NCBI GenBank assembly: GCA_037179515.1
Contig: JAXCGZ010007576.1
Coordinates: forward strand, 17,501 to 27,500
Origin: Halocaridina rubra
Lineage: Eukaryota; Arthropoda; Malacostraca; Decapoda; Atyidae
Direction of reading: 5' to 3'
Length of the DNA stretch: 10,000 nt
Shown: piece by piece, positions 1-8,122 of the stretch
Layout of the letters: the number at the start of each line of letters is the position of its first letter
Position numbering within the stretch: the stretch's first letter is position 1
Program-made: the position numbers and the translations under genes
The notes under the pieces: model-generated
The model's database searches: none
What the model was told of the DNA's origin: nothing
The model's input: the letters and a program-made list of their open reading frames with translations, nothing else

Positions 1-1289
1 TCATAGCTTAAGTATATGGGAAGTTTCACCTACAGGAATTGCTTTAATACTTAACACTTTGCAACTGTGATACATGTTTATTACTTACCAGTGGCTGTAA
101 TTTGAGTGCCCATTTTGGCTCCAATAGTTTGCAGACACTTGTCTGTTAGCAAGGCATAAACAATGTGAATCTAGATTCATGAGTTAATTTAAAGATGACA
201 TTAAATCCTCAAGCTAAGATTGTTATAAGTTACATCTTGATTTTCTTTTTCTCATTGCGACCCCCTTACCTTATATTAAGTTTTCGTTCCAAGTAACTTT
301 ATTGCTTTTTTTTTTTATCATGGCTTAAATGACTATTTTGTTTATATGCCATATGAAGGAAGTTTAAGTTCTTGAGATAAGCATAAAAAATCTTTTCATT
401 GGGGAACCCCCATATCATTGGTTTGGTTTTCCTTTAAGGACATTTACGTGGATTTTTTTTCCAAAATTTATTTTATCGGTTTATAGCTTTTATATAGGAA
501 TCCAGGGTAGTAGTGCTCTGGTATAGCAATCCTTTGGTATAAACGAGTCTCCTTTATCTTTCTTTAGTTGATAATTTTCTCATTAGCTGAGAATATGGAG
601 CAAAAAGAAACTTTTTCTTATAGATGACTGTCCTTCTCTTTATCTTATACATAATATTTAAGACACATTTTAAATTGCAGTGGTATTCTGACTAATAACT
701 GCTCTTTTGAGCATAGCAGACGTATGTACTTTGCATTGGTTTAGCTTAAAGGCTTCAATTTTCATATATAATTATTGAATAGAGTTCGTTTTCTTGCTAA
801 ATTATCATATATCATATCCCTTTAATAATGGGTAAGACCTTACTTGTTTCAATGAGTATCCCAGTGATTAAAGTGAGATATTTTTTCTTGCATGTGAGAC
901 AGATACCCTATGCTTTCAGCCTTTTAACCCATTGCTGGGTATTGGACGGTCAGCCCGCTGGCTGCTAGTCATGTAACTGTCTACAGTCTCTGCACAGTGC
1001 CCGTCAGCCCAGCAACGAGGCATTTTGCCAACATAATACCAAATAAGGGACTACGCCAGATCTTAATAATCTCAGTACTTTTCCATTGTAGTAACACATG
1101 GGGGGTATGTTTTTTTTTTTTTTACTACTACATTAATAAAACTTTTCTTCATATAATTGAACATTACATAGAAAATAGGAGTTAGAATTTATTTTTTCTT
1201 GATTTTTTATTGATGGTTGCTTGAATGCAGGGCTGAATAGCAATGATATGTATTATTTCTATAAATTTTATTCTAATTAATATATTGCC

Positions 1290-1321
1290 ATCATCATCAT
1301 CATAATTATGATGATGATGAT
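1290..1321. repeat. 32-bp perfect palindrome of ATC/GAT repeats
   Basis: ATCATCATCATCAT (1290-1303), AATT, then ATGATGATGATGAT (1308-1321) forms a perfect inverted repeat centred on AATT. It is a trinucleotide microsatellite that switches strand at its centre. Confidence 0.95.
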
Positions 1322-1349
1322 TATGAATTTTGATTAGTTTTATTTTATA

Positions 1350-1392
1350 ACAACAACAACAACAACAACAACTACTACCACTACCACTACTA

Positions 1393-1453
<61 letters not shown>
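1350..1453. repeat. Compound (CAA)n-(CTA/CCA)n microsatellite
   Basis: About seven CAA units (1351-1371) run directly into CTA units with interspersed CCA variants that become a pure ACT tract up to about 1453. On the minus strand it reads as poly-Ser/poly-Cys, which is not a real protein. Confidence 0.95.
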
Positions 1454-1713
1454 AATGCATGTATCGAAACAACTTATTTATCATAATTATTTTTTTTTAT
1501 TTTTTAAACACTGTGTATAGAAATTGTTTTCATCTAAGTACATATATTATATTAGTTCTATAAACTATTATTTCTATATTTTCATCTTCCAGTTTCGTAT
1601 GCAATAACTAGACTCAATTTGATTAAATAAATGTATTCCCATTTGCATGGAGTATAAATACATACATGATGCAAATATAGGATTAAAGGAATACTACATC
1701 AACCATGTAGTAG

Positions 1714-1990
1714 GTTTGGCCCATGACACCAATCGCCCGTTGCGATACTACAGCTGAAGGGTCTTGTGGACTTAAGACTTTTCCAGGACAGTTCGATGTT
1801 AAGTTTTCCTTCAGTTACGGTTCTCTTTCTATGCCTACATCAACACCGAATATTTTTAGATATTAATTACACATGTTTTATTATCCCTTCACATCTTACA
1901 AGTTACAATACCCCTCCATCTCTGTTTCGTGCCCAGGCCCAATGAGGGTAGATTTTTTTTTTATTATTTTTTAGGCCCGTCCTGGTGTCA
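1714..1990. repeat. Dispersed repeat, copy 1 (element-like)
   Basis: The reverse complement of about 1745-1940 matches about 7326-7600 in order through several blocks: AGATGTGAAGGGATAATAA, TATTCGGTGT, a CTGAAGGAA block, an ATCGA-CTGTCCTGG block, and AAGTCC/AAGACC. The copies are diverged and copy 2 has about 85 extra bases near one end. TGACACCA at 1724-1731 and its complement TGGTGTCA at 1983-1990 could be short terminal inverted repeats of the element. Its class is unknown to me. Confidence 0.75.
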
Positions 1991-2026
1991 CAATCATAAA
2001 AAAAATAAAAAAAATAATAAAAAATC
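1951..2026. repeat. A/T-rich hairpin next to dispersed repeat copy 1
   Basis: GATTTTTTTTTTATTATTTT (1951-1970) faces a complementary AAAATAATAAAAAATC (2011-2026) across a GC-richer loop containing GGCCCGTCCTGGTG. The T run differs in length between arms. Confidence 0.7.
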
Positions 2027-2039
2027 AAATTTTAAAAAT

Positions 2040-2460
2040 AAAAATAAATAAATTAGTAAGAATGAATATTCAGCGCTAAGTATAGAGATCATAAGTACCG
2101 AGAATGTTATTACGTAGTCAGGATTACATTACGTAATTCTACTTTCGTCTCGTGTGATAACTCCTCTCCCACTGTATGAATATAGGGTTATTGAGAGAAC
2201 ATTTTCATTCAGTCTTTCTAGTCAAGGACAAGTCCCACGGGAGAGGGGGGGGGACGATATTAAGCGTCTTATGAGATGATGATAGTGTGAGTTCATTCAT
2301 GGGCATGCTCATTCCCTCTCCCTCAACCTCCCCCCTCACCTCACCCTTTCCCAAAATAGGCCTTTCTATTCACGTGTTTATTTATTTATTTATTTTTTGC
2401 TATCGTTGTCTTATTTCTATATTGCAGAGGTGCCCAGCGTTCTAGCTATATTTCTGTTCA
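2040..2460. other. Intronic stretch with C-rich tract, no gene
   Basis: No exon or RNA gene is visible. A G run of nine lies in 2244-2254. A C-rich tract at 2314-2352 has five C runs of three or more, so the minus strand carries G runs with spacings of about 3, 8, 7 and 3. A CACGTG hexamer lies at 2371-2376, followed by a short TTTA array. Confidence 0.6.
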
Positions 2461-2640
2461 CTCTAAGGCCGTTTACACTTCAAAGTGGCACATCGCACGT
2501 GGCATGCCACGTGGCACACCAGTTGAAATCGAACATCAGGAAATATATGAAACTTTTCACTCAAAAGTGGTGTGACACGTCCCATGTGCCACGTGCGACT
2601 TGCGTGCCACTCAGAGTTGTGATATATTAAGGTTCGATTT
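2461..2640. repeat. Inverted-repeat element with CACGTG palindromes
   Basis: CACGTGGCATGCCACGTG (2496-2513) is a perfect 18-bp palindrome with two CACGTG cores. A third core is at 2590-2595. AGTGGCAC followed by TCGCACGTGGCA on the left (about 2484-2504) recurs inverted at about 2587-2615, with a 4-nt difference in spacing. The whole is compatible with a small non-autonomous DNA transposon or foldback element, but I cannot name the family and target-site duplications are not clear. Confidence 0.6.
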
Positions 2641-2647
2641 TTATTGG

Positions 2648-2792
<145 letters not shown>

Positions 2793-2986
2793 TAACGATA
2801 ACAGGAATAATAATAATAAGGACTACAATAATGATAAGAGTAATATAAACAATAATCACAAAAACAGTAATAGTAATAATGATAATATTAAAAATGCTAT
2901 TACTAATACTATTACCATAATATTAAATTAATAATAGTACTAATGTAATGATATTAATAATGGTATAATAGGAGTAATGACTCACA

Positions 2987-3002
2987 AATAATAATAATAA
3001 TG

Positions 3003-3064
<62 letters not shown>
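2987..3064. repeat. (AAT)n microsatellite
   Basis: About 25 AAT units with one TGA-type interruption near 3001. It is complementary to the ATT array at 3254-3318. Confidence 0.97.
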
Positions 3065-3065
<1 letters not shown>

Positions 3066-3250
3066 CTCTTCCTCTGTCTTCTTGTAGTTTGTTTTCCAGG
3101 AATTTTTTCCTTTCCTTTCTCTTCTTCTTCCTCTTCTTTTGATATCTTCAAATTTTCTGCTAATTCGGACATATTGATATTCTTAAACACAATAATACGA
3201 TTTTTGTAATAAGATATTGAAAATTTAAAAATTAACATATTGTTGATAGG

Positions 3251-3253
<3 letters not shown>

Positions 3254-3318
<65 letters not shown>
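3254..3318. repeat. (ATT)n microsatellite
   Basis: About 21 ATT units in the orientation opposite to the AAT array about 190 bp upstream, so the transcript could pair the two. Confidence 0.97.
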
Positions 3319-3320
<2 letters not shown>

Positions 3321-3849
3321 CAGAATCTTATCTTGAAGCACATCGTATAAAGATAAACAAGCATAGTGTTTTTATTGGGCTGTACTCAGGTTGTTAACAG
3401 CTAGTTCAGTCCTTCAAGGTCATGTAAGGTCATACCTAGTTAAGTTTTGTTGTCAAGCAGGGCTATGAAAGCGGGCAACTGAACCTGAGAGGACATATGT
3501 TGGAGGTTATGGAGGAGAGTGCCCGTTGTTGTCCTTCAGCGAACCTCCTAACAGTCCATTAAAATATCACTTTGATTTTATGCAGGCTTGTGGATCCAAT
3601 CAAAGATATAAAATCCACGTTGAAGCGGCATCTTCTTTTTATTTCCCGTTATTGTTATTATTAATCCTAATGTAATCACAGTCATCGCCTACTTAGCCAA
3701 AGAAACAGTTATAAAATTTATGGAAAAACGGTTATGCTAACTCAACTTAATTCATATATGTCCTTAAAACTAAATGCACTCAAAAAATACTGTTTCTTCG
3801 CTTAGTGAGGGAGGTGGTACTGGATATTGTAAATACTGTTGACTACAAA
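3319..3849. other. Intronic stretch holding a DR4 site, no gene
   Basis: Moderately GC-richer unique-looking DNA between 3360 and 3610. No exon is recognised. The only motif I can support is the direct repeat at 3417-3432. Confidence 0.55.
3417..3432 (+). promoter_or_regulatory. Perfect DR4 nuclear-receptor-type site
   Basis: AGGTCATGTAAGGTCA is two perfect AGGTCA half-sites in direct orientation with a 4-bp spacer. The first is preceded by TC-A, giving TCAAGGTCA, the extended half-site known for FTZ-F1/ERR-type monomeric receptors. Function in this intron is inferred from motif identity only. Confidence 0.4.
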
Positions 3850-3938
3850 GATTACTTCTTCCAAAAGAAGTCATTAGCAAGAAGGCAACCGTCCTAGCCC
3901 TTGATAGAAAAAGGAGTCCGTGACGTAAACCTGGAACA
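3850..3938. repeat. Inverted repeat flanking exon A, left arm
   Basis: This arm matches the reverse complement of 4301-4390. Positions 3877-3903 pair perfectly (27 bp) with 4337-4363, and imperfect homology extends on both sides: GATTAC at the outer end, and GAGTCC-TGA-GTAAA-C-GGAAC at the inner end. It ends about 175 bp before exon A. Confidence 0.9.
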
Positions 3939-4114
3939 TGGTTCAGTTTTATAGCACAGGGCTATGAAATTTTTGAGTATCTGTGATTCAAAATCCTTTA
4001 AGGGATACATGTAATTGCTTATATTATAGCATTTCCGTATTTTCCTACAACTTGTAATTATATGCTGATAATTTTTCAAAGTTATTTGAAAAGTATTTTT
4101 TTTTTTTTTTGCAG

Positions 4115-4221
4115 GTTGTGGTTGAGAGATGGTGCAAGGAACATCATCTACCTTACATGAATAGAATGAAGTTTCTCGTTCCTCAAGAAATAACTATGTC
4201 CCAGTTTCTACATATTGTGAG
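4115..4221 (+). CDS. MAP1LC3C: LC3 (ATG8-family) gene, internal exon A
   Basis: This exon encodes the middle of an LC3-type ubiquitin-like protein, the ATG8 homologue that is lipidated onto phagophore membranes and binds cargo receptors. The frame begins VVVERW and continues through MKFLVPQEITMSQFLHIV to a split Arg codon (AG|A). Landmarks are the E-R pair of the 'VVER' strand, the K-F-L-V-P strand that lines the LIR-binding groove (LC3B Lys51-Pro55), and QFL-H-I-VR on helix 3. LC3B Lys49 is Arg here. The acceptor is a run of about 16 T followed by GCAG (4111-4114) and the donor is AG|GTAAGA. The exon is 107 nt, entering in phase 0 and leaving in phase 2. The wording PQE-TM-QFL is closer to vertebrate LC3C than to LC3A or LC3B, so the symbol marks the closest family member and not proven orthology. 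The N-terminal helices (about LC3B residues 1-32) must lie upstream of the window; I found no exon for them in 1-4114. Confidence 0.93.
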
Positions 4222-4300
4222 GTAAGATCCAATCTTATGTTCTTGATGAACCAAGTAGTGCTTTGTTTTTTACTACCGTATATGATACGTATTCACTTTA

Positions 4301-4390
4301 TGGTTCCGGTTTTACATCATGGACTCTCGTTTCAACCAAGGGCTAGGACGGTTGCCTTCTTGCAAAGGACTTGTTTTGGCAGTTGTAATC
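4301..4390. repeat. Inverted repeat flanking exon A, right arm
   Basis: This is the opposite-orientation copy of the 3850-3938 repeat, beginning about 80 bp after the exon A donor. The perfect 27-bp core is 4337-4363. A related sequence in the same orientation appears at the right edge of the window (about 9975-10000), so this is a dispersed repeat family and not a private hairpin. Confidence 0.9.
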
Positions 4391-4517
4391 GTTATCCTGA
4401 GTGCATGCCCTTGCTAACCTACGAGTAGAATATATCTTTGCACATTTGATGACATTATACGACCATTTCTCCCTAGAATGATATCCTAGGGTGAGGGACG
4501 AGCATACCACCTTGATA

Positions 4518-4644
4518 CTTCCTTGCGTGTACTAAAAGTTGAATAAATGGGGTTGAGTGAGGATACAAGAAATACCCACCTTTATATTTTTTCTTGCAAA
4601 GAGTCTTGGTTTTGCTATGACTCAGCCACCCCCTTTGTAATGGG
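4518..4644. repeat. Dispersed direct repeat, copy 1
   Basis: This aligns in the same orientation with 6219-6345. Shared blocks are a TTCC-TGCGTGT block, AAATGGGG, CAAAGAGTC, TTTTGC-TGACTCAGCCAC and a final CCCCTT-T-A-GGG. The copies are clearly diverged, so this is an old interspersed element of unknown class. Confidence 0.75.
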
Positions 4645-5445
4645 AGTGCATCCTTTGCCTATGGATAGGTACTAGCCATCGAGACTTGTATATTATTTTG
4701 AAACAGTATTTCTTCATGATTAGAAACCTATTTTCATGTTAGACCTAATAAAAATGTAACATTGCATTCTTGACTAGATAGCTGCCATGAATGTGATTAA
4801 TAATATTATATGCAAGACGGAAACCAAACTGATTCGGTTGGAAAAAAGATCAGTAAAAGAAATCTTATACTGAGGGTTAGTGATGTTTTTTTAATGACAA
4901 GTTGTCATCAACCTGTATCATCTCTTGCTGTATTTGTAAGATTTCTTTAGGCTATGAGAAATTAATGTTTACTGTTAAAGAGAAAGCTGGTTCATAAAAT
5001 ATAGAAAATTTTGAAAGAGATACTGTATAACAATTATTCTAAAATAACAGAAAATTGATAAAAGACATGTTTATAAATGTAGCCTGATTCCCAGACTTAA
5101 ATTTGCCTCATGCATAGGGTGCCTAAATTGACTTCACTTCTCTTATGCTAAGACTTTTTATGAACACAGTGTCAGTGCTTTCAGTCCACATTTGCACTAT
5201 ATGTAACTTCATATCCAAACAACCTTAGTTTTCCTATTCCAATCTTCTACAGTTTTCAACCATTTTCATGCTTTTTGCACTTTTTTTAGTAACATTTCAT
5301 CATGTGTTCTACCACTATTTACTACTAAAAGCTGTTTACCCCTATTTCCCACCTTTTTATATGAATACAGTAAAGGTAGATGTAGACTTATCACCTCAAT
5401 CGGTTCCAATTACCCGGTTGTAATCCAAATGGTAATTTAGTTGGT

Positions 5446-5577
<132 letters not shown>

Positions 5578-5587
5578 CAAAAGCTAC

Positions 5588-5841
5588 TGTATGGGGGGTG
5601 TAGTACAGTATACTGTATTATAAAATTATAATGTTTATATAACCTTTTAATGACCATTTTCTTTTTTCATTATTGTTATAAGCATTTTAGCACCATTCAC
5701 TTAGTTAATTATTGTTAGAAGCATTTTATCACCACTTTCTTAGTTCATTATTGTTATAATGCAAAAATACTAAAATAGTTAACATATTATTGGCAAGTCG
5801 CGCATGGGTGAAAAAATTTCTCCAGGTAGCTACCAAGAGCA
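5588..5841. repeat. 254-bp tandem duplication, unit 1
   Basis: Read base by base, this unit is identical to 5842-6095. It starts within TGTATGGGGGG and ends in TAGCTACCAAGAGCA. It holds the 14-bp palindrome TACAGTATACTGTA (5604-5617) and an internal 39-bp repeat with starts at 5668, 5707 and 5746 (CATTATTGTTATAAGCATTT and variants). No coding potential is evident. Confidence 0.95.
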
Positions 5842-6095
5842 TGTATGGGGGGTGTAGTACAGTATACTGTATTATAAAATTATAATGTTTATATAACCTT
5901 TTAATGACCATTTTCTTTTTTCATTATTGTTATAAGCATTTTAGCACCATTCACTTAGTTAATTATTGTTAGAAGCATTTTATCACCACTTTCTTAGTTC
6001 ATTATTGTTATAATGCAAAAATACTAAAATAGTTAACATATTATTGGCAAGTCGCGCATGGGTGAAAAAATTTCTCCAGGTAGCTACCAAGAGCA
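5842..6095. repeat. 254-bp tandem duplication, unit 2
   Basis: Exact second copy of 5588-5841, carrying the same palindrome at 5858-5871 and the same internal 39-bp repeats. It is followed by unique sequence after two further matching bases. Confidence 0.95.
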
Positions 6096-6218
6096 TGGTC
6101 TAAATAAAGACTGAAAGGTTGCAAAATGAATTAATTAAGATGTATAGGAACATGTTGAAAAGGAACTGACAATACAAAGGTTATAACAGGGGAGAGGGGT
6201 TAGAATACTTCCTCCATG

Positions 6219-6345
6219 TTTCCCTGCGTGTCATGAGTTGATTAAATGGGGCGGAGCAAGAGAACTGGGAATCTCCTCCTCTAAATTTTCGTGTCCCAAA
6301 GAGTCATAGTATTTTGCCTTGACTCAGCCACTCCCCTTATAAGGG
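6219..6345. repeat. Dispersed direct repeat, copy 2
   Basis: Partner of 4518-4644, with the same ordered blocks (TGCGTGT, TTAAATGGGG, CAAAGAGTCAT, TTGACTCAGCCACTCCCCTT). Some similarity may extend upstream into the GGGAGAGGGG region at about 6190. Confidence 0.75.
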
Positions 6346-6673
6346 TAAAAATGTCTCATGTATATAAATAGATAACATTAATGAACCAAAATAATGTTGA
6401 TATTTAGGTTATAAGATAACTACCTGTACTCCTCCAACAATACAAACTTTTGCTCTGTAATTATACTGAAGCTCAAATTTTTTCTACTCAGTTTGCTTGC
6501 TCTCCTTAATAATATATGAAATGTAATTGTACAGCCTCTCTTATAGAATTCATCTTTCTCTAACCAAGTATCAGATACAGTGTGTATTGTATATCCACAT
6601 TTACTGAATGCATTTGCTGGCCTCTTTTGAGATATGTTATATTAACTATATATTTCAATCTTTCTTTATACAG

Positions 6674-6829
6674 AAATCGTCTAAACATTACTAGCACCAT
6701 GTCTTTGTACCTCTTGGTGAACAATACGACTTTAGTGTCTTTGTCGAAAACCTTGGCAGAGGTATACCGAGAGAGCCACGATGATGATGGTTTCCTATAT
6801 GTCACTTATGCAAGCCAAGAGGTGTTTGG
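6674..6829 (+). CDS. MAP1LC3C: LC3 (ATG8-family) gene, C-terminal exon B
   Basis: This exon continues the LC3 frame: N-R-L completes the equivalent of LC3B Arg68-Leu71, including the Arg70 position. It is followed by LYLLVNN (core strand), LVSLSKTLAEVY (helix), DDDGFLYVTYASQE and the terminal V-F-G. The acceptor is a pyrimidine-rich stretch ending in ATACAG (6673). Exons A and B together give 88 residues, exactly the span from LC3B residue 33 to Gly120 with no insertion or deletion. Gly120 is the residue conjugated to phosphatidylethanolamine. The coding end is ambiguous. GGG (6828-6830) is followed immediately by TGA (6831-6833), yet the same bases form a strong splice donor GG|GTGAGT, so the exon end given here assumes splicing. 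Without splicing the CDS ends at 6833. Codon use is ordinary and there is no disabling change, so this looks like an active gene and not a retrocopy, which would lack introns. Confidence 0.93.
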
Positions 6830-6851
6830 GTGAGTCATTATTTTACTTATT

Positions 6852-7157
6852 TTAATATGGGGGGTAAAGTTCTTCAATGCTTTCCAGATATAGTTTGCTG
6901 ATTGGCTTGTCCCTAAGCATTCCAAAGTTGGGAACAGTGAAGCCATTTGTGTTGCTGACTGAATCCGGGCAAATGCATACCATTCGGTCATGAAAGCTGG
7001 AGCTACCTGTATTTCCTGGAAGTTGATTGCCAGCTAACAGAGGTGAAATGAACATCTGGCAATTGGAAGAAGGGTTATGAAAACGTCCACACGACCCATA
7101 GCCCCAGTACACCAATAAAAATCGCCCCAAAAAGCAAAAACATAATTGCAGAATCAT
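6852..7157 (-). other. Unrecognised 101-codon minus-strand ORF
   Basis: This is an uninterrupted reading frame in non-repetitive, locally GC-richer DNA, reading through SSSFHDRMVCICPDSVSNT toward ESIEELYPPY at the C-terminus. I recognise no domain. It lies antisense inside the presumed LC3 intron or 3' UTR. It may be a decayed transposon or exon fragment, or a chance ORF. No promoter or splice evidence supports it. Confidence 0.12.
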
Positions 7158-7325
7158 GTGGGAAGTAACAAAGAGTCAACGTAAATGTTTGGCATACTCA
7201 TCAAGTTTGTAGGTTGTGCAAGATGTGCGAGGCTTCCACGCTAAATACTGAGGGAAAGATAAATTTCCTATTATTTCAGCAGTATTTTAATGTAATATAT
7301 TGTTTTGTGTTACTATTTGTTGTAG

Positions 7326-7605
7326 GCCCAGGCACCAAGAAAACATGACTAGCAATAAAAATATAGGCTGAAAGATTGTCAAAGTAATGAAACCTATAAT
7401 AATGATGAGAAAGAAAGCAAAGAGAAACACAGAAGGGGAGGGTCATAACTTGTCAGATGTGAAGGGATAATAAGAGATGTGCAAAAAATACACCTGAGTA
7501 TTCGGTGTAGCCATAGGCAGCATATGTACTGTAGCTGAAGGAAGACAATATCGAGCTGTCCTGGCCAGTTCTATTCAAGTCCGAAAGACCTTTAGTTATA
7601 GGCAA
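7326..7605. repeat. Dispersed repeat, copy 2 (opposite orientation)
   Basis: This is homologous, in inverse orientation, to about 1745-1940. It shares the GGCC-GGCAC-AA edge, AACTTGT-AGATGTGAAGGG, TATTCGGTGT, CTGAAGGAA and ATCGAGCTGTCCTGG blocks. It sits in the putative last intron, and its edge coincides with an acceptor-like TTTGTTGTAG (7325). Confidence 0.75.
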
Positions 7606-7619
7606 TAAACTAGTACAGT

Positions 7620-8122
7620 ATTATCACTTGGCGTAGTAATATTTCTTATAAATTTGTATTTGGAACCCCATTCGAGTTTTTCTTTCAAGTGCATTGATCT
7701 CTAATGTCTTTGGATATAATGTGTCTATCATTTCAGAAATTTAAACACTGTTATGGGTCATTCAGTCAACTTCTTGTTCTCAGATTTTGGTTTAATTTTT
7801 TCTTGTGTCAGAGGTTCAAGCAGTGTTAGCTATAAAAACCCATTGTTCATATTCCTTTTATTACAAAATCATTTAATGGTTATATAATTTAGAAAACCTT
7901 TCAGGGTGCAGATATACCAAAAGAAATGCTTTATGTTATTATTACTTATTTTTCAATCGTAGATTGAGCACAGAGTCATATTTTACCTTTGTGTTTTTGC
8001 TTGGGCGCATTCTATTAATGAAATATACCCACTGTATATCTTATTCAGCTTCATTGTACTTAATAACCTAATCTTAATACAGTTCACTAAACAATAACTT
8101 TAATTCCTTTTTTACTTTACAG
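7620..8122. other. Intronic or UTR stretch, nothing recognised
   Basis: AT-rich sequence with one acceptor-like site (ATCATTTCAG, ending 7736) and the strong acceptor at 8122. No gene or repeat is identified. Confidence 0.5.

Larger units (their letters stand above)
6830..8122 (+). other. Possible last LC3 intron or, if unspliced, 3' UTR
   Basis: The stretch starts with GTGAGT (a good donor) and has a strong candidate acceptor at 8122, TTTTTTACTTTACAG. Splicing exon B to 8123 gives GG|A TAA, a glycine codon then stop. Other possible acceptors give short tails. At 7279 (TTATTTCAG) the tail after Gly is S-I-L-M then stop. At 7325 (TTTGTTGTAG) the tail is 14 residues starting P-R-H-Q. At 7736 (ATCATTTCAG) it is a longer tail starting N-L-N-T. 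If no splicing occurs, translation stops at 6831-6833 and AATAAA at 7114-7119 or 7604-7609 could serve the transcript end. Vertebrate LC3 genes carry this part of the protein and the stop in one last exon, so the unspliced reading is also credible. Confidence 0.5.

Noticed and set aside
997..1185. 62-codon ORF, considered as an upstream LC3 exon because of I-P-N-K
   Set aside because: The surrounding residues do not match the LC3 N-terminal half (no Arg-rich helix, no F-P-N-K-I-P-V order), and no donor fits phase 0.
1182..1484. Minus-strand ORF with poly-Ser and poly-Cys
   Set aside because: It is a translation of the CTA/CAA microsatellite with no independent coding evidence.
2954..3238. 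ORFs on both strands with poly-Ile and Ser/Glu runs
   Set aside because: They cross the AAT array and a TTC-rich stretch, and simple sequence explains them.
4237..4428. 63-codon ORF after exon A
   Set aside because: It lies after a strong donor inside the intron and runs through the repeat arm, so it does not continue LC3.
4473..4493. CCCTAG / CTAGGG small hairpin
   Set aside because: The 6-bp arms are too short to stand out from chance in 10 kb.
6560..6805. Minus-strand ORF over exon B
   Set aside because: It is a shadow of the well-supported LC3 exon on the + strand.
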